Positions 51,077 through 60,219 of a stretch of DNA of 64,000 nucleotides are shown here, in pieces; the stretch's first letter is position 1, and each line of letters opens with the position of its first letter. The position numbers and the translations under genes are program-made. The notes below the pieces were generated by a model. That model was not told where the DNA came from. It worked only from the letters and a program-made list of their open reading frames with translations, and searched no databases. The DNA is from Bacillota bacterium. GTDB lineage: Bacteria > Bacillota > Clostridia > Oscillospirales > Ruminococcaceae. The stretch covers positions 3,458 to 67,457 of the forward strand of contig JAEZCT010000048.1 in NCBI GenBank assembly GCA_023433405.1, in the 5' to 3' direction.

Positions 51077-53145
51077 ACAATAATAAGCTGGAAATATTAG
51101 CCCCGGCAGGCGGCAAAGAGTCCCTGCTTGCCGCGCTGCGCTGCGGCGCCGACGCGGTGTACTTGGGCGCAAGGTCCTTTTCCGCGCGCTCAGGCGCCGA
51201 GAACTTTAACCAGGAGGAGCTGAGCGAGGCGGCAAAGGAATGTCGCCTGCGGGGAGTTAAGCTGTACCTTGCCCTCAATACCATGGTGTTTGACTCGGAG
51301 CTTGACGGCATACGCGAGCTGATAAAGCAGGGCGCTGTGTGCGCAGTGGATGCGATGATTGTGCAGGATTTGGGCGTCGCGTCCCTCGTCAGAGAAATAT
51401 GCCCCGATATGCCGCTGCACGGCTCCACCCAGATGTCCGTTCACACGCCGGCGGGCGCTCTTTTTTTGCAGAGAATGGGCTTTAAGCGGGTTATTCTCGC
51501 AAGAGAGCTTTCAAAGAACGAATTGCGTGAGATTATAGAGGCCTGCCAGATTGAGACCGAGGTGTTCGTGCACGGCGCGCTGTGCATGTCGGTATCCGGC
51601 CAATGCACCATGAGTGCGGTGGCGGGGCGCAGAAGCGGCAACCGGGGCCAGTGCGCACAGCCCTGCCGCCTGCCGTTCTCCCCCAATAAGGGAGAAAACC
51701 GCTATTGCCTTTCCCTGCGCGACCTGTCGCTGACCGAGGAGATTGCCGAGCTTGCCGAGCTTTGCGTAACCTCGGTAAAGATTGAGGGACGGCTTAAACG
51801 CCCCGAGTATGTGGCGGCGGCGGTTTCGGCCTGCGTTTCGGCGCGAAACGGCACCCTGCAGCCCGCGGAGCTTGACCGGCTGCGCGCCGTATTCTCCCGC
51901 GCGGGCTTTACCAAGGGCTATTATGAAAACCGTCGCGGCGCCGAGATGTTCGGCGTGCGCGGCAAAGAGGACGTAACCGCCGCCTCAGGTGTGCTAAAGG
52001 AGCTTGCCCGCCTGTACGACCGGGAGCCCCAGCGCGTACCCGTCACCTTTTATTATACCCAGCGGGAGGGCGTTCCCCTCACGCTGGAGGCGGAGGACGA
52101 CCGGGGAAACCGGGTAAAGGCCGTGGGTGCGGTGCCCGAGCGGGCGCTAAACGCCCCCACCGACCGCGAACGCGCAGTGGCTGCGCTTGCAAAGCTTGGC
52201 GGCACCCCCTTCCGCCTCCAAGACACGGTCACCGATATGGACGAAACGCTGATAGCGGGCGCCTCGCAGCTAAACGCCCTGCGGCGGGAATGCGTGGAGC
52301 TGCTTACCGCACGGCGTTTTACCCTCTCGCCAAAACCCGCGGGGGAGGGTACGATACCCGCCGCCCCGCATATCGCGCCGCCTTCCCCCGCGCTGCGCGC
52401 GCGGCTCCGGCGGTATGAGCAGCTTCCCCACGATATGGCTGACGCGTTTGCGTTTATCAGCCTGCCGCTTGACGAGCTGTGGACGCACCGGGATGCGCTT
52501 GCCCCGCTGCGGGACAAGCTGATTGCCGAGCCGCCCCGGGCAATGTTTGGGCAGGAGAGGGAAACGGAGCGCCTGCTCCTTGACCTGCGGGAATGGGGCG
52601 TGACCCGGCTATACGCCGGAAACCTCGCTCATTTGGAGCTTGGAAGGCGGCTGGGTATGGCGGTACACGGCGGCTATTCCCTCAATATTGCAAACTCCGC
52701 CGCCCTGGACCTGCTGGAGCGGGAGGGCGTGCGGGATACCGAGCTTTCCTTCGAGCCTGCGCTTGACCGCATTTTAAAGCTGCGGGGCGGTCTTGAGCGG
52801 GGAATTATCGGTTACGGTCGCCTGCCCGTTATGCTTACCCGCTGCTGCCCCTTGCAAATTTCGGGCAAGCATTGTGCCGTATGCAAAAAAAAGGGCGGCA
52901 TTATGTTTGACCGTCTGGGCAACCGCTTTTGGGTCGTCTGTGCGGGAGAGGCAAGCGAGGTATTTAACTGCCGCATACTCTACCTTGCCGACCGACTGCC
53001 CGAGCTAAGGGGGCTTGACTTTATTACGCTGATGTTTTTGGACGAAACCGCCGACGAAGTGCGGAGCATTACCCGGGAGTACCAAGCCGGGGGCACCCCG
53101 CCGGAGGATTTTACAAGAGGGCTGTATTACCGGGGCGTGCTGTAA
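51073..53145 (+). CDS. U32 family peptidase-like protein (with C-terminal DUF3656-type region)
   Basis: A 690-residue protein of the U32 collagenase-like family. The N-terminal barrel has LEILAPAGGKESLLAALRCG, DAVYLGARSFSARSGAENF and the U32 signature VFVHGALCMSVSGQCTMSAV with a Cys cluster reaching RGQCAQPCRLPF. The C-terminal half adds CCPLQISGKHCAVCKKKGG, which could bind metal or an iron-sulfur cluster. Long members of this family include enzymes that hydroxylate 23S rRNA, so an RNA-modifying rather than proteolytic role is possible. The start overlaps the zapA stop; dut follows 30 bases after its end. Confidence 0.87.
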   Translation: MNNNKLEILAPAGGKESLLAALRCGADAVYLGARSFSARSGAENFNQEELSEAAKECRLRGVKLYLALNTMVFDSELDGIRELIKQGAVCAVDAMIVQDLGVASLVREICPDMPLHGSTQMSVHTPAGALFLQRMGFKRVILARELSKNELREIIEACQIETEVFVHGALCMSVSGQCTMSAVAGRRSGNRGQCAQPCRLPFSPNKGENRYCLSLRDLSLTEEIAELAELCVTSVKIEGRLKRPEYVAAAVSACVSARNGTLQPAELDRLRAVFSRAGFTKGYYENRRGAEMFGVRGKEDVTAASGVLKELARLYDREPQRVPVTFYYTQREGVPLTLEAEDDRGNRVKAVGAVPERALNAPTDRERAVAALAKLGGTPFRLQDTVTDMDETLIAGASQLNALRRECVELLTARRFTLSPKPAGEGTIPAAPHIAPPSPALRARLRRYEQLPHDMADAFAFISLPLDELWTHRDALAPLRDKLIAEPPRAMFGQERETERLLLDLREWGVTRLYAGNLAHLELGRRLGMAVHGGYSLNIANSAALDLLEREGVRDTELSFEPALDRILKLRGGLERGIIGYGRLPVMLTRCCPLQISGKHCAVCKKKGGIMFDRLGNRFWVVCAGEASEVFNCRILYLADRLPELRGLDFITLMFLDETADEVRSITREYQAGGTPPEDFTRGLYYRGVL

Positions 53146-53175
53146 TGCCCCAAAAAGGGAAGGGATGAAAGCCTG

Positions 53176-53616
53176 ATGAAGCTGCTGGTGAAAAAGCTGC
53201 GCCCTGATGCCATTGTGCCGGTAAGGGCAACAGAGGGCAGCGCGGGGCACGACCTGCACGCCCTGCTTGAGGAGCCGGTTACGGTGAACCCGGGGGATCT
53301 CGTTCGCATTCCAACAGGCATTGCCATCGCGCTGCCTTCGCCGGAGGTTGCCGCCTTTGTTTACGCCCGCAGCGGGCTTGCCATTCGCTTTGGCATCGCG
53401 CCCTCCAATTGCGTGGGGGTCATAGACAGCGACTATCGCGGCGAGCTGCTTGTGGGGCTGACAAACCACGGCAGAGAGCCGTATACCATACAAAACGGCG
53501 AACGCATTGCGCAACTGATTGTGGCCCCCGTTGTGCTGCCTGAAATAGTGGAGACCGAAGCCCTTGACGATACCGCCCGCGGCGCGGGAGGGTTCGGTTC
53601 CACCGGACGAATGTAA
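53176..53616 (+). CDS. dut: Deoxyuridine 5'-triphosphate nucleotidohydrolase
   Basis: dUTPase hydrolyses dUTP to dUMP, keeping uracil out of DNA and supplying dTMP synthesis. The 146-residue trimeric-type enzyme shows all five motifs: GSAGHDLHA, YARSGLAIRFGI, GVIDSDYRGELLVGLTN, NGERIAQLIVAPV and the C-terminal flexible GAGGFGSTGRM. AAGGGA precedes ATG 53176. Its stop touches the longest start of the next small gene. Confidence 0.96.
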   Translation: MKLLVKKLRPDAIVPVRATEGSAGHDLHALLEEPVTVNPGDLVRIPTGIAIALPSPEVAAFVYARSGLAIRFGIAPSNCVGVIDSDYRGELLVGLTNHGREPYTIQNGERIAQLIVAPVVLPEIVETEALDDTARGAGGFGSTGRM

Positions 53617-53639
53617 TGGGGCGAAGGGATGGACAGGAT

Positions 53640-53909
53640 ATGAAGGCCAAGCGGTTTTTAATCACGCTGTTTCTGTTTCTCGGGGCTATCCTTCTCGGCG
53701 ACTTTGTGGGGCGCATGTGCGAAGGGATCTCGGCGCTTTCTTGGCTTGCCCACGCCATCTCGGTGGGTATTCCGGTTAGTAGCCCGTTTATCCTCGACCT
53801 TTCGGTGCTCAGCCTTGCGCTTGGGCTGTACCTGACTGTGAATGTCGCCCAGATTATTTTGCTTACAGTCGCGGTGTTTTTGTATAAGCCCTTGCTTAAA
53901 AAGCTTTGA
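53640..53909 (+). CDS. DUF4321-type small membrane protein
   Basis: This 89-residue protein of unknown function has two or three predicted membrane segments, FLITLFLFLGAILLGDFVG near the start and LSLALGLYLTVNVAQIILLT near the end. Similar proteins sit between dut-like genes and maf/mreB in many Clostridia. ATG 53640 is taken because a weak GGAT site is close and the eight codons upstream are not membrane-like; ATG 53616 overlapping the dut stop is an alternative. Confidence 0.65.
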   Translation: MKAKRFLITLFLFLGAILLGDFVGRMCEGISALSWLAHAISVGIPVSSPFILDLSVLSLALGLYLTVNVAQIILLTVAVFLYKPLLKKL

Positions 53910-53964
53910 GCGTGCGTCAATAAGCTTTACCCGCTCGTTATATTTATTTAGGAGGAAAGCCCGA

Positions 53965-54516
53965 TTGAGACTGATTCTTGCCTCCGCCTCCCCAAGGCGG
54001 GCGGAGCTTTTACGGTATATTACCGAGGATTTTGAGGTCATCCCCTCCGGCGAGGAGGAAACCGTCGCCGAGGGTCTGCCTTGCCAGCAGCTTGTGGCGG
54101 AGCTTGCCCGCATAAAGGCCTGCTCGGTGCTTGCCAGATACCCCGACGCGGTGGTAATTGGCAGCGATACGGTTGTTGCCATTGACGGGCGTGTGCTGGG
54201 CAAGCCAAAAGACCGCGAGGACGCCTTTGCCATGCTGCAGGCGCTATCGGGGCGCACACACACCGTATACACCGGCGTGTGCCTTGCAAGCAAGGATCGC
54301 CTGGAGCAGTTTACCTCCGCCACCCATGTCACCTTTTTTCCCCTCGAAAAAGAGGAGATCATTCGCTACCTTGACACCGGCGAGCCCTTCGACAAAGCGG
54401 GGGCATATGGCATTCAGGGGCAGGGCGCGCTGTTTTGCAGCGGCATAGAAGGCGATTTTTACACCGTTATGGGGCTTCCTGTCGCTTTAACTGCCAAAAA
54501 ATTGGAAGTGTTTTAA
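53965..54516 (+). CDS. maf: Maf-type nucleoside triphosphate pyrophosphatase
   Basis: Maf proteins hydrolyse non-canonical or dTTP/UTP nucleotides and are linked to cell division control. The 183 residues begin with the family motif LILASASPRRAELL. VVIGSDTVVAIDGRVLGKP contains the catalytic Asp, and the region FDKAGAYGIQGQGALFCSGI is also canonical. The start is TTG 53965, since AGGAGG (53950-53955) is nine bases upstream and the motif begins at residue 3; a much longer ATG frame would overlap DUF4321. It precedes mreB, as in many Firmicutes. Confidence 0.92.
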   Translation: MRLILASASPRRAELLRYITEDFEVIPSGEEETVAEGLPCQQLVAELARIKACSVLARYPDAVVIGSDTVVAIDGRVLGKPKDREDAFAMLQALSGRTHTVYTGVCLASKDRLEQFTSATHVTFFPLEKEEIIRYLDTGEPFDKAGAYGIQGQGALFCSGIEGDFYTVMGLPVALTAKKLEVF

Positions 54517-54523
54517 AAAGTTA

Positions 54524-54552
54524 TTGAGTATAACCGCCGAAACAGTTATAAT
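54524..54552 (+). promoter_or_regulatory. Promoter of the mreB operon
   Basis: TTGAGT (54524-54529), a 17-base spacer and a perfect TATAAT (54547-54552) lie just after maf. The leader to mreB is about 275 bases. Confidence 0.7.
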
Positions 54553-54836
54553 AGAAACGATTCTAGCTTAATATAAGTTGAAGTAAAGTATTTTACCTCT
54601 TCACTGACAGCACAAGGTACTTGCCTTCAATTATTTTGCTGAAATACAGCCATTAAGCTTTTGCAAAATGCTCATGAGGTTTGAGACGGCCGGTCTCATT
54701 ATTGATGCGCATATTTTATCAACGGGTGCCGCGTCCTTGAGAACGCAACGTTCTAAGGGTCGTATTGCCCCAAAAACGGCGTAATGCCCTATCGGGCTGC
54801 GCTCTTGTATGGCCTATGCTGAAAGGGGATTAACAG
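54553..54836. other. Long 5' leader of mreB
   Basis: No gene is seen. GAGACGGCCGGTCTC (about 54680-54695) is a short hairpin, and GAACGC..GCGTTC-like complementarity occurs near 54740. No known riboswitch was recognised. Confidence 0.4.
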
Positions 54837-55850
54837 ATGTTTTCAAAAGACATTGGTATTGATTTAGGTACCGCAAATACACTGGTATATATGAAGGGCA
54901 GGGGCATCATCATGCGTGAGCCCTCGGTGGTGGCGGTGGATACGCGCACCGATACCGTCAAGTATGTGGGCGCCGAGGCCAAAGAGGTTATCGGACGCAC
55001 ACCCGGCTCCATTGTTGCCATCCGCCCGCTCAAGGACGGCGTCATCGCCGATTTTGACATTACAGCAAGTATGCTTCAGATATTTATTAAAAAGGTGTTT
55101 GCGGGTAAGCTGTTTGCGCGCCCCCGGGTCATCATCTGCATCCCGTCGGGTGTCACGCCGGTGGAGCGGCGTGCCGTTAAGGAGGCGGCGCTTAAGGCCG
55201 GCGCGCGCCATGTGTATATTATTGAGGAGCCGATGGCTGCCGCTATCGGCGCAAACCTGCCTGTGGCCGAGGCTACCGGCAATATGGTCGTGGATATTGG
55301 CGGCGGCACCACAGAGGTGGCCGTTATCTCTCTGGGCGGCGTAGTTGCGGCAAAGAGCGCGCGTATTGGCGGCGATGTGTTTGATAACAGCATCATCAAC
55401 TACATAAAAAAGAAATTTAACGTTCTGATTGGCGAGCGCACTGCCGAGGAATTAAAGATTGAAATCGGCTCCGCCGCCCCCTATGAGGGGGAGGAGAGCG
55501 TGGAGATTAAGGGGCGCAATCTGGTTGACGGCCTGCCCAAAAACGTCATCATCTCCTCTGAGGAGATTCGCGAGGCGCTTCGTGAACCGCTGGAGACCAT
55601 TGTGGAGGTTGTAAAGACCACGCTTGAGAAAACCCCACCCGAGCTTTCGGCGGATATCATCGACCACGGCATCACCCTGACGGGCGGCGGCGCGCTGCTG
55701 CGGGGGCTCGATTCCCTTATCCGCAAGGAGACCGGCATCCCCGTTTATATCGCCGACAGCCCCTTGGATTGCGTGGCGCTTGGCACCGGCAAGGTGCTGG
55801 AGGGTATGCCCAAGATTGGCAACATCCTTTCCGACGACGAGAAGTTTTAG
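54837..55850 (+). CDS. mreB: Rod-shape-determining protein MreB
   Basis: This bacterial actin forms membrane-associated filaments that guide lateral wall synthesis. The 337 residues show the phosphate-binding start DIGIDLGTANTLVYMKGRGI, then VICIPSGVTPVERRAVKEAA, the second phosphate loop MVVDIGGGTTEVAVISLGGV and the adenosine motif GITLTGGGALLRGLD. GAAAGGGGAT precedes ATG 54837. It heads mreBCD-pbp2-minD-mgsA. Confidence 0.97.
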   Translation: MFSKDIGIDLGTANTLVYMKGRGIIMREPSVVAVDTRTDTVKYVGAEAKEVIGRTPGSIVAIRPLKDGVIADFDITASMLQIFIKKVFAGKLFARPRVIICIPSGVTPVERRAVKEAALKAGARHVYIIEEPMAAAIGANLPVAEATGNMVVDIGGGTTEVAVISLGGVVAAKSARIGGDVFDNSIINYIKKKFNVLIGERTAEELKIEIGSAAPYEGEESVEIKGRNLVDGLPKNVIISSEEIREALREPLETIVEVVKTTLEKTPPELSADIIDHGITLTGGGALLRGLDSLIRKETGIPVYIADSPLDCVALGTGKVLEGMPKIGNILSDDEKF

Positions 55851-55916
55851 CCTGTCCTTTCCGTCGCCCTGTGCGGCGCAGAACCTTACTCTCATTGGCA
55901 ATAGAAACTGACATCT

Positions 55917-55962
55917 ACGGTCCGCGGACTATTACAGCCTCCGCGGTCCGTTTAGCTTTTAT
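55917..55962 (+). terminator. Perfect inverted repeat between mreB and mreC (possible partial terminator)
   Basis: ACGGTCCGCGGA (55917-55928) and TCCGCGGTCCGT (55940-55951) form a 12-pair perfect stem, followed by the weak T tract TTAGCTTTTATC. It could reduce read-through from mreB into mreC or stabilise the mreB mRNA end. Confidence 0.65.
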
Positions 55963-56034
55963 CATTAGGGGGCCAAGGCCCCCGCGCAGGGATTTTTTCA
56001 TTGCTTTTTTACCGGCGCTTTGGAGGGAAGACTG

Positions 56035-56907
56035 TTGAAAGAGTTCTTTTCTAGCAGAAAATTTAAAGTGTTGCTTGGCGTAGCTTCCATGCTGCTGGGC
56101 TTTATGGTGTATACCGGGGTTCGCAGCGGCGGGGTGGATCTCATAACCGGCACGTTAGGCGCTATTGTTGCACCGTTCCAGCGCCTGTCGTCGAGCATCA
56201 CCCGCTCGGCCACCGAGTTTTTTGAGCGTATCCTCAAAGCGGATGATATCTCCAAGGAAAACTCCGAGCTCCGGGAGGATATTCGCCGCCTGCGGGAGCA
56301 GATGGTGGATTTTGAAACCTATAAGGCCGAAAACGAGCAATACCGCCAGTTCCTTGAGCTAAAAAAGGATAACCCCGACTTTGTTTTTGAGGCCGCGATG
56401 GTCATCGGACGCGACCCCACCGACTTTTTTTACTCGTTTACCATCGATAAGGGGACGATTGACGGCATTAAGCTGCTCGACCCTGTCATCACGCCGGACG
56501 GCCTTGTGGGACGCGTCTCGGAGGTTTCTTACACCGACAGCAAGGTCATTACCATCCTCAACCCGGGTATTGATGTGGGCGCGTTTGACGGCCGCACCCG
56601 GGATACGGGTATTATCACCGGCGACCTCACGCTGGCGCGGGACAACATGTGCAAGATGACCTACCTTTCCCGCGACAGCTCCGCCTCGGCGGGCGATCTC
56701 ATCAGCACCTCCGGCATTGGCGGCGTATTCCCCAAGGGGCTTATCATCGGCACCATCGCGGATGTTAAGGCGGAGGAAAACGGCATCTCACTGTATGCGG
56801 AGATCGTGCCCACCACCAATATCCCCCAAATACGCGACGTGTTCGTCATCACCTCCTTCCGCGGACAAACCCCGGTGGAGGGCGAGCCCCAGGACACACC
56901 GCAATAA
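56035..56907 (+). CDS. mreC: Rod-shape-determining protein MreC
   Basis: This membrane-anchored, extracytoplasmic scaffold links MreB to the wall-synthesis enzymes. The 290-residue product has a short cytoplasmic start, one membrane helix (about 11-30, VLLGVASMLLGFMVYTGV), a coiled coil (about 60-110, ISKENSELREDIRRLREQMV) and a beta-rich MreC domain with DGLVGRVSEVSYTDSKV. The start is TTG 56035, seven bases after GGAGGG; TTG 56020 lies ahead of this site and is unlikely. Confidence 0.92.
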   Translation: MKEFFSSRKFKVLLGVASMLLGFMVYTGVRSGGVDLITGTLGAIVAPFQRLSSSITRSATEFFERILKADDISKENSELREDIRRLREQMVDFETYKAENEQYRQFLELKKDNPDFVFEAAMVIGRDPTDFFYSFTIDKGTIDGIKLLDPVITPDGLVGRVSEVSYTDSKVITILNPGIDVGAFDGRTRDTGIITGDLTLARDNMCKMTYLSRDSSASAGDLISTSGIGGVFPKGLIIGTIADVKAEENGISLYAEIVPTTNIPQIRDVFVITSFRGQTPVEGEPQDTPQ

Positions 56908-56964
56908 GGCCAAGCTGGCATTACGGCGGTTTACTCAATATTTTGAACGGAGTCTAGTATAACA

Positions 56965-57498
56965 ATGGCATCGGATAATTCCATATTTAAAAAACGCTTG
57001 CGACTTACTATCAAATGGTTTTTATATACACTGGTATTGGTAGCCGCACATGTCGTGGGACAAAACGCCGATTTATTTGAGTTCTCGGGCGTTCGCCCCG
57101 TACTCATTCTGCCGGTTGCAATTTGTGTCGCCATGTTCGAGCACGAGTTTCCGGGCGGGCTGTTTGCCGCTGCCGCGGGCATTTTGTGGGGGCTCTCCTC
57201 CGACGCGGTTTTTGGCTACTATGCCATTCTGCTGCTGGTTTTGGGCGTTACCGCGGGGCTGATTTGCTCCTATGTGCTTCGTCCCACCCTGCTTACCTCC
57301 CTTCTGCTGTGCGGGCTTGGCTCCCTTTTTGTTGCGCTGTTCGATTTCTTTTTTTTCTATGTAATATGGTCCTACGACGGGCTTATGATGTTTTTTACCG
57401 CCTGTATGCTGCCCACTGTGGCGATTACAGCAGTCTCGGTCGTCCCTTGCTTTCTTGTCGTTCGTTTTATCAGCCGTAAATTGCAGCCGCCAAAGTAA
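56965..57498 (+). CDS. mreD: Rod-shape-determining protein MreD
   Basis: This integral membrane partner of MreC has 177 residues with about five helices, including VRPVLILPVAICVAMFEHEF and GGLFAAAAGILWGLSSDAVF. MreD sequences are weakly conserved, so the call rests partly on position between mreC and pbp2. ATG 56965 lacks a strong ribosome site (ACGGAG is 21 bases upstream), so coupling to mreC may matter. Confidence 0.85.
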   Translation: MASDNSIFKKRLRLTIKWFLYTLVLVAAHVVGQNADLFEFSGVRPVLILPVAICVAMFEHEFPGGLFAAAAGILWGLSSDAVFGYYAILLLVLGVTAGLICSYVLRPTLLTSLLLCGLGSLFVALFDFFFFYVIWSYDGLMMFFTACMLPTVAITAVSVVPCFLVVRFISRKLQPPK

Positions 57499-57780
57499 CC
57501 GGCTTGTCTTTAAGATAACGTGTTGTCCCGGTTAACCGCCAATCTCCTCCGCGCGCCCCTGCAATAAACCACCCATGCGCCCATCCCCGGCAACAACCTG
57601 CCGTAAGCCCTTGCGACTCTGCCGCTTGGATGTGATTCCCCTTGAGATTGGTTATGTAATTTGAAGCTTGAGTTTTGTGCTTTATGCCATGAAACGAGAC
57701 TCGACTTATATACACGAATATCGAAATATCCGACCGCGGCGGCTTACCCCGCTCTTGAAAAGGAGGCTTGCGTTACCGAT

Positions 57781-59898
57781 ATGAAAACCTTATCGTCGTT
57801 TATACGAACGCTTGTGCTATTTTTACTCTGCCTTGCAATCTTTGTCGCCTATGGCCTGCGTTTGATGCAGCTGCAATTGGTGGATGGCGCGGTTTACGCA
57901 GCGAAGGCAAACCAGGGTACGGAACGTACTGTACCGGTGCTGGCCGCGCGCGGTGAGATTGTGGACCGCAACGGTCGCCCGCTGGTGGTAAACCGCAGCT
58001 GCTATAATATTGTGTTTGACGGCACCGCAATGCCCCGCCGCCTGCAAAACGAGATTATACTAATGCTGACCGATATCTTTGCCTCTCAGGGCGGCAGGTG
58101 GATTGACTACCTGCCATTGGTGGAGGATAACGGCAGCTTTTCCTTTACAGAAGGGCTGGATACGCAGACCGAGGCGCTTAAAAACAATCTTGGACTCCAA
58201 TCCTACGCCACGGCGGAACATGCCATGGAGGAAATGGCGTCGCTCTACAGCATTACGCGGGGGGATTTTCTCTCGGATGAAACGCTGACGGAGGAGAACT
58301 TCATCAAGCGCTATGGGGTCTCCCGCGCGGAAATGGTGGAGCGCTACCGCATCGCGCAGGAATACACCCCCGCCGAGATGCGGGTGATTGCGGGCGTGCG
58401 GTATGAGATGATGCGCCGGGAGTACTCCGCCGTCACACCCTATACCTTTGCCGAGGATGTTAGCATGGAGGTTGTCACCCGAATTAAGGAAAACGGAAAC
58501 CTACTCCCCGGTGTGGATGTTCAGGAGTCCACGGTGCGCGATTACGTCAGCGAGGATATCGCGCCCCACATTATTGGGCGCATTGGTCCGATTTACGCCG
58601 AGGAATATGTGTCGCTGAAGGAAAAGGGATACTCGTTAAACGATGTGGTGGGTAAGGAAGGTATCGAAAAGGCGTTTGAGGACCAGCTGCGCGGCAGAGA
58701 CGGCCTTAATGCCATCGAATACGATTCCAGCGGCGCGATTATTAACATACGCGAGCTTCGCGCGCCAGCGCCGGGCAACACCGTCATGCTGACGATGGAC
58801 GCCTCTCTGCAAAAGGTTGCGCAGGAATCGCTGGCCCGCCAGATTGCGCACCTAAACGCCACCGCAGAACCGGGTAAAGGCAAGGAGGCCAGCGCGGGCG
58901 CTGTGGTCGCGGTAGATATTAAAACCGGCGAGGTACTGGTGGCAGCAACCTATCCCTCGTACAACATCAACGACTACCAAAAAAACTACTCGGCGCTTTC
59001 ACAAGACCCCCTTTATCCGTTAATCAACCGCGCTTTGACGGGACGGTATGCCCCCGGCTCCACCTTTAAGCCTATTACGGCCACCGCGGCGCTGGGCGAG
59101 GGCATTATAACACGCAACACCCATATCATGTGCAACCGGGTGTATACCTTTTATGAGGACTACCAGCCGCGCTGTTTGAGCGCCCACGGAAATATTGACG
59201 TTGTAACGGCGCTCTCGGTGTCCTGTAACGTTTTCTTTTACGAAACCGGCCGCCTGACCGGAATCAGCGCCATTGATGAATACGCGGCTCTATACGGTCT
59301 TGGACAGCGCACCGGCATTGAGCTGCCCGAAACTGTAGGCCAGGTTTCCAGCCCCGCGGTCAGCGCAAAAAAAGGGGAGCAGTGGTTTTACGGTAACGTT
59401 TTACAGGCCTCCATCGGCCAGCTGGATACCATTGTCACCCCGCTGCAGCTTGCGCAGTATACCGCAACCATCGCCCGCAAGGGAGAGCGGCTGGAGTCCC
59501 ATCTGGTTAAGGGCGTATATTCCTACAACCTGGATAGAACGGTAAGCCGAACGGAACCGGTGGTGGCAGCCACCATCGAGGATAAAAACAACGCGTTTAA
59601 TGTGGTCATTAACGGTATGGTGTCCTGCGCCACGGTAGGCTCGGCAAGCGCATACTTTGGCAACTATCCCATTAGTGTGGCTGCCAAAACCGGTACCCCT
59701 GAAACCACCGAATACCCGAACTCGGTGTTTATTACCTACGCGCCGGTTGAAAACAGCGAAATCGCGGTGGCGGTAGTGATTGAGAAGGGTTGGCACGGCT
59801 ATACGGGCGCCCCTGTGGCGCGGGATATCTACGACGCATATTTTGCGCAAAAGCTGACCAAAACCTCCGCTCAGCTGGAGGAAACGCTGCTGCCCTGA
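57781..59898 (+). CDS. mrdA: Penicillin-binding protein 2 (class B transpeptidase)
   Basis: This elongation-specific peptidoglycan transpeptidase is membrane anchored with a large outer domain. The 705-residue product has an N-terminal helix (about 8-27), the dimerisation motif ARGEIVDRNGRPLVVNRSCY, and a transpeptidase domain with the catalytic tetrad GRYAPGSTFKPITATAAL (Ser-x-x-Lys). SVSCNVFFYETG (SxN) and VAAKTGTPETTEYPN (KTG) complete the active site. ATG 57781 lies 14 bases after AGGAGG, somewhat far, but the upstream frame is not family-like. It follows mreBCD in the classic elongasome order. Confidence 0.95.
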   Translation: MKTLSSFIRTLVLFLLCLAIFVAYGLRLMQLQLVDGAVYAAKANQGTERTVPVLAARGEIVDRNGRPLVVNRSCYNIVFDGTAMPRRLQNEIILMLTDIFASQGGRWIDYLPLVEDNGSFSFTEGLDTQTEALKNNLGLQSYATAEHAMEEMASLYSITRGDFLSDETLTEENFIKRYGVSRAEMVERYRIAQEYTPAEMRVIAGVRYEMMRREYSAVTPYTFAEDVSMEVVTRIKENGNLLPGVDVQESTVRDYVSEDIAPHIIGRIGPIYAEEYVSLKEKGYSLNDVVGKEGIEKAFEDQLRGRDGLNAIEYDSSGAIINIRELRAPAPGNTVMLTMDASLQKVAQESLARQIAHLNATAEPGKGKEASAGAVVAVDIKTGEVLVAATYPSYNINDYQKNYSALSQDPLYPLINRALTGRYAPGSTFKPITATAALGEGIITRNTHIMCNRVYTFYEDYQPRCLSAHGNIDVVTALSVSCNVFFYETGRLTGISAIDEYAALYGLGQRTGIELPETVGQVSSPAVSAKKGEQWFYGNVLQASIGQLDTIVTPLQLAQYTATIARKGERLESHLVKGVYSYNLDRTVSRTEPVVAATIEDKNNAFNVVINGMVSCATVGSASAYFGNYPISVAAKTGTPETTEYPNSVFITYAPVENSEIAVAVVIEKGWHGYTGAPVARDIYDAYFAQKLTKTSAQLEETLLP

Positions 59899-60219
59899 TT
59901 TTTCGGGGGTTCGCCTTTTTTCTACGGGCATTCCCAGCACACAAATATTGCTCCTGCGCAAGGGGGTAAATGAAATCGTATTCACGAAACAGTGGAATAG
60001 ACTGCCATTATTTTGTGAATAATACCTTATGCAATTGGATTGCTTTTTTGTTTTTTTGTGTTAAAATTAAGAATGTGAGGTTCTATCCCTGTCCGGCTGT
60101 GGCATATTATGCAGACGGCATGGCGGGTTATGACGCAATATTTGCTATTGTTTTAGCATTTTCGACATTGAAAGCCTTCGACAGAACCATTCGCAACTAC
60201 AGGCATCGGGGGATTTATC
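59899..60219. other. Intergenic region between pbp2 and the minD-like gene
   Basis: This 321-base spacer is AT-rich near 60040-60070, where T-rich TTGCTTTTTTG and TTAAAATT suggest a promoter. A short open frame starting at 59970 overlaps the minD-like start and has no ribosome site, so it is not called. No minC gene is present here. Confidence 0.45.

Noticed and set aside
57499..57780. Possible gene extension of pbp2 upstream to 57661
   Set aside because: The added 40 residues are not family-like, and the AGGAGG at 57761 lies inside them, ahead of ATG 57781.
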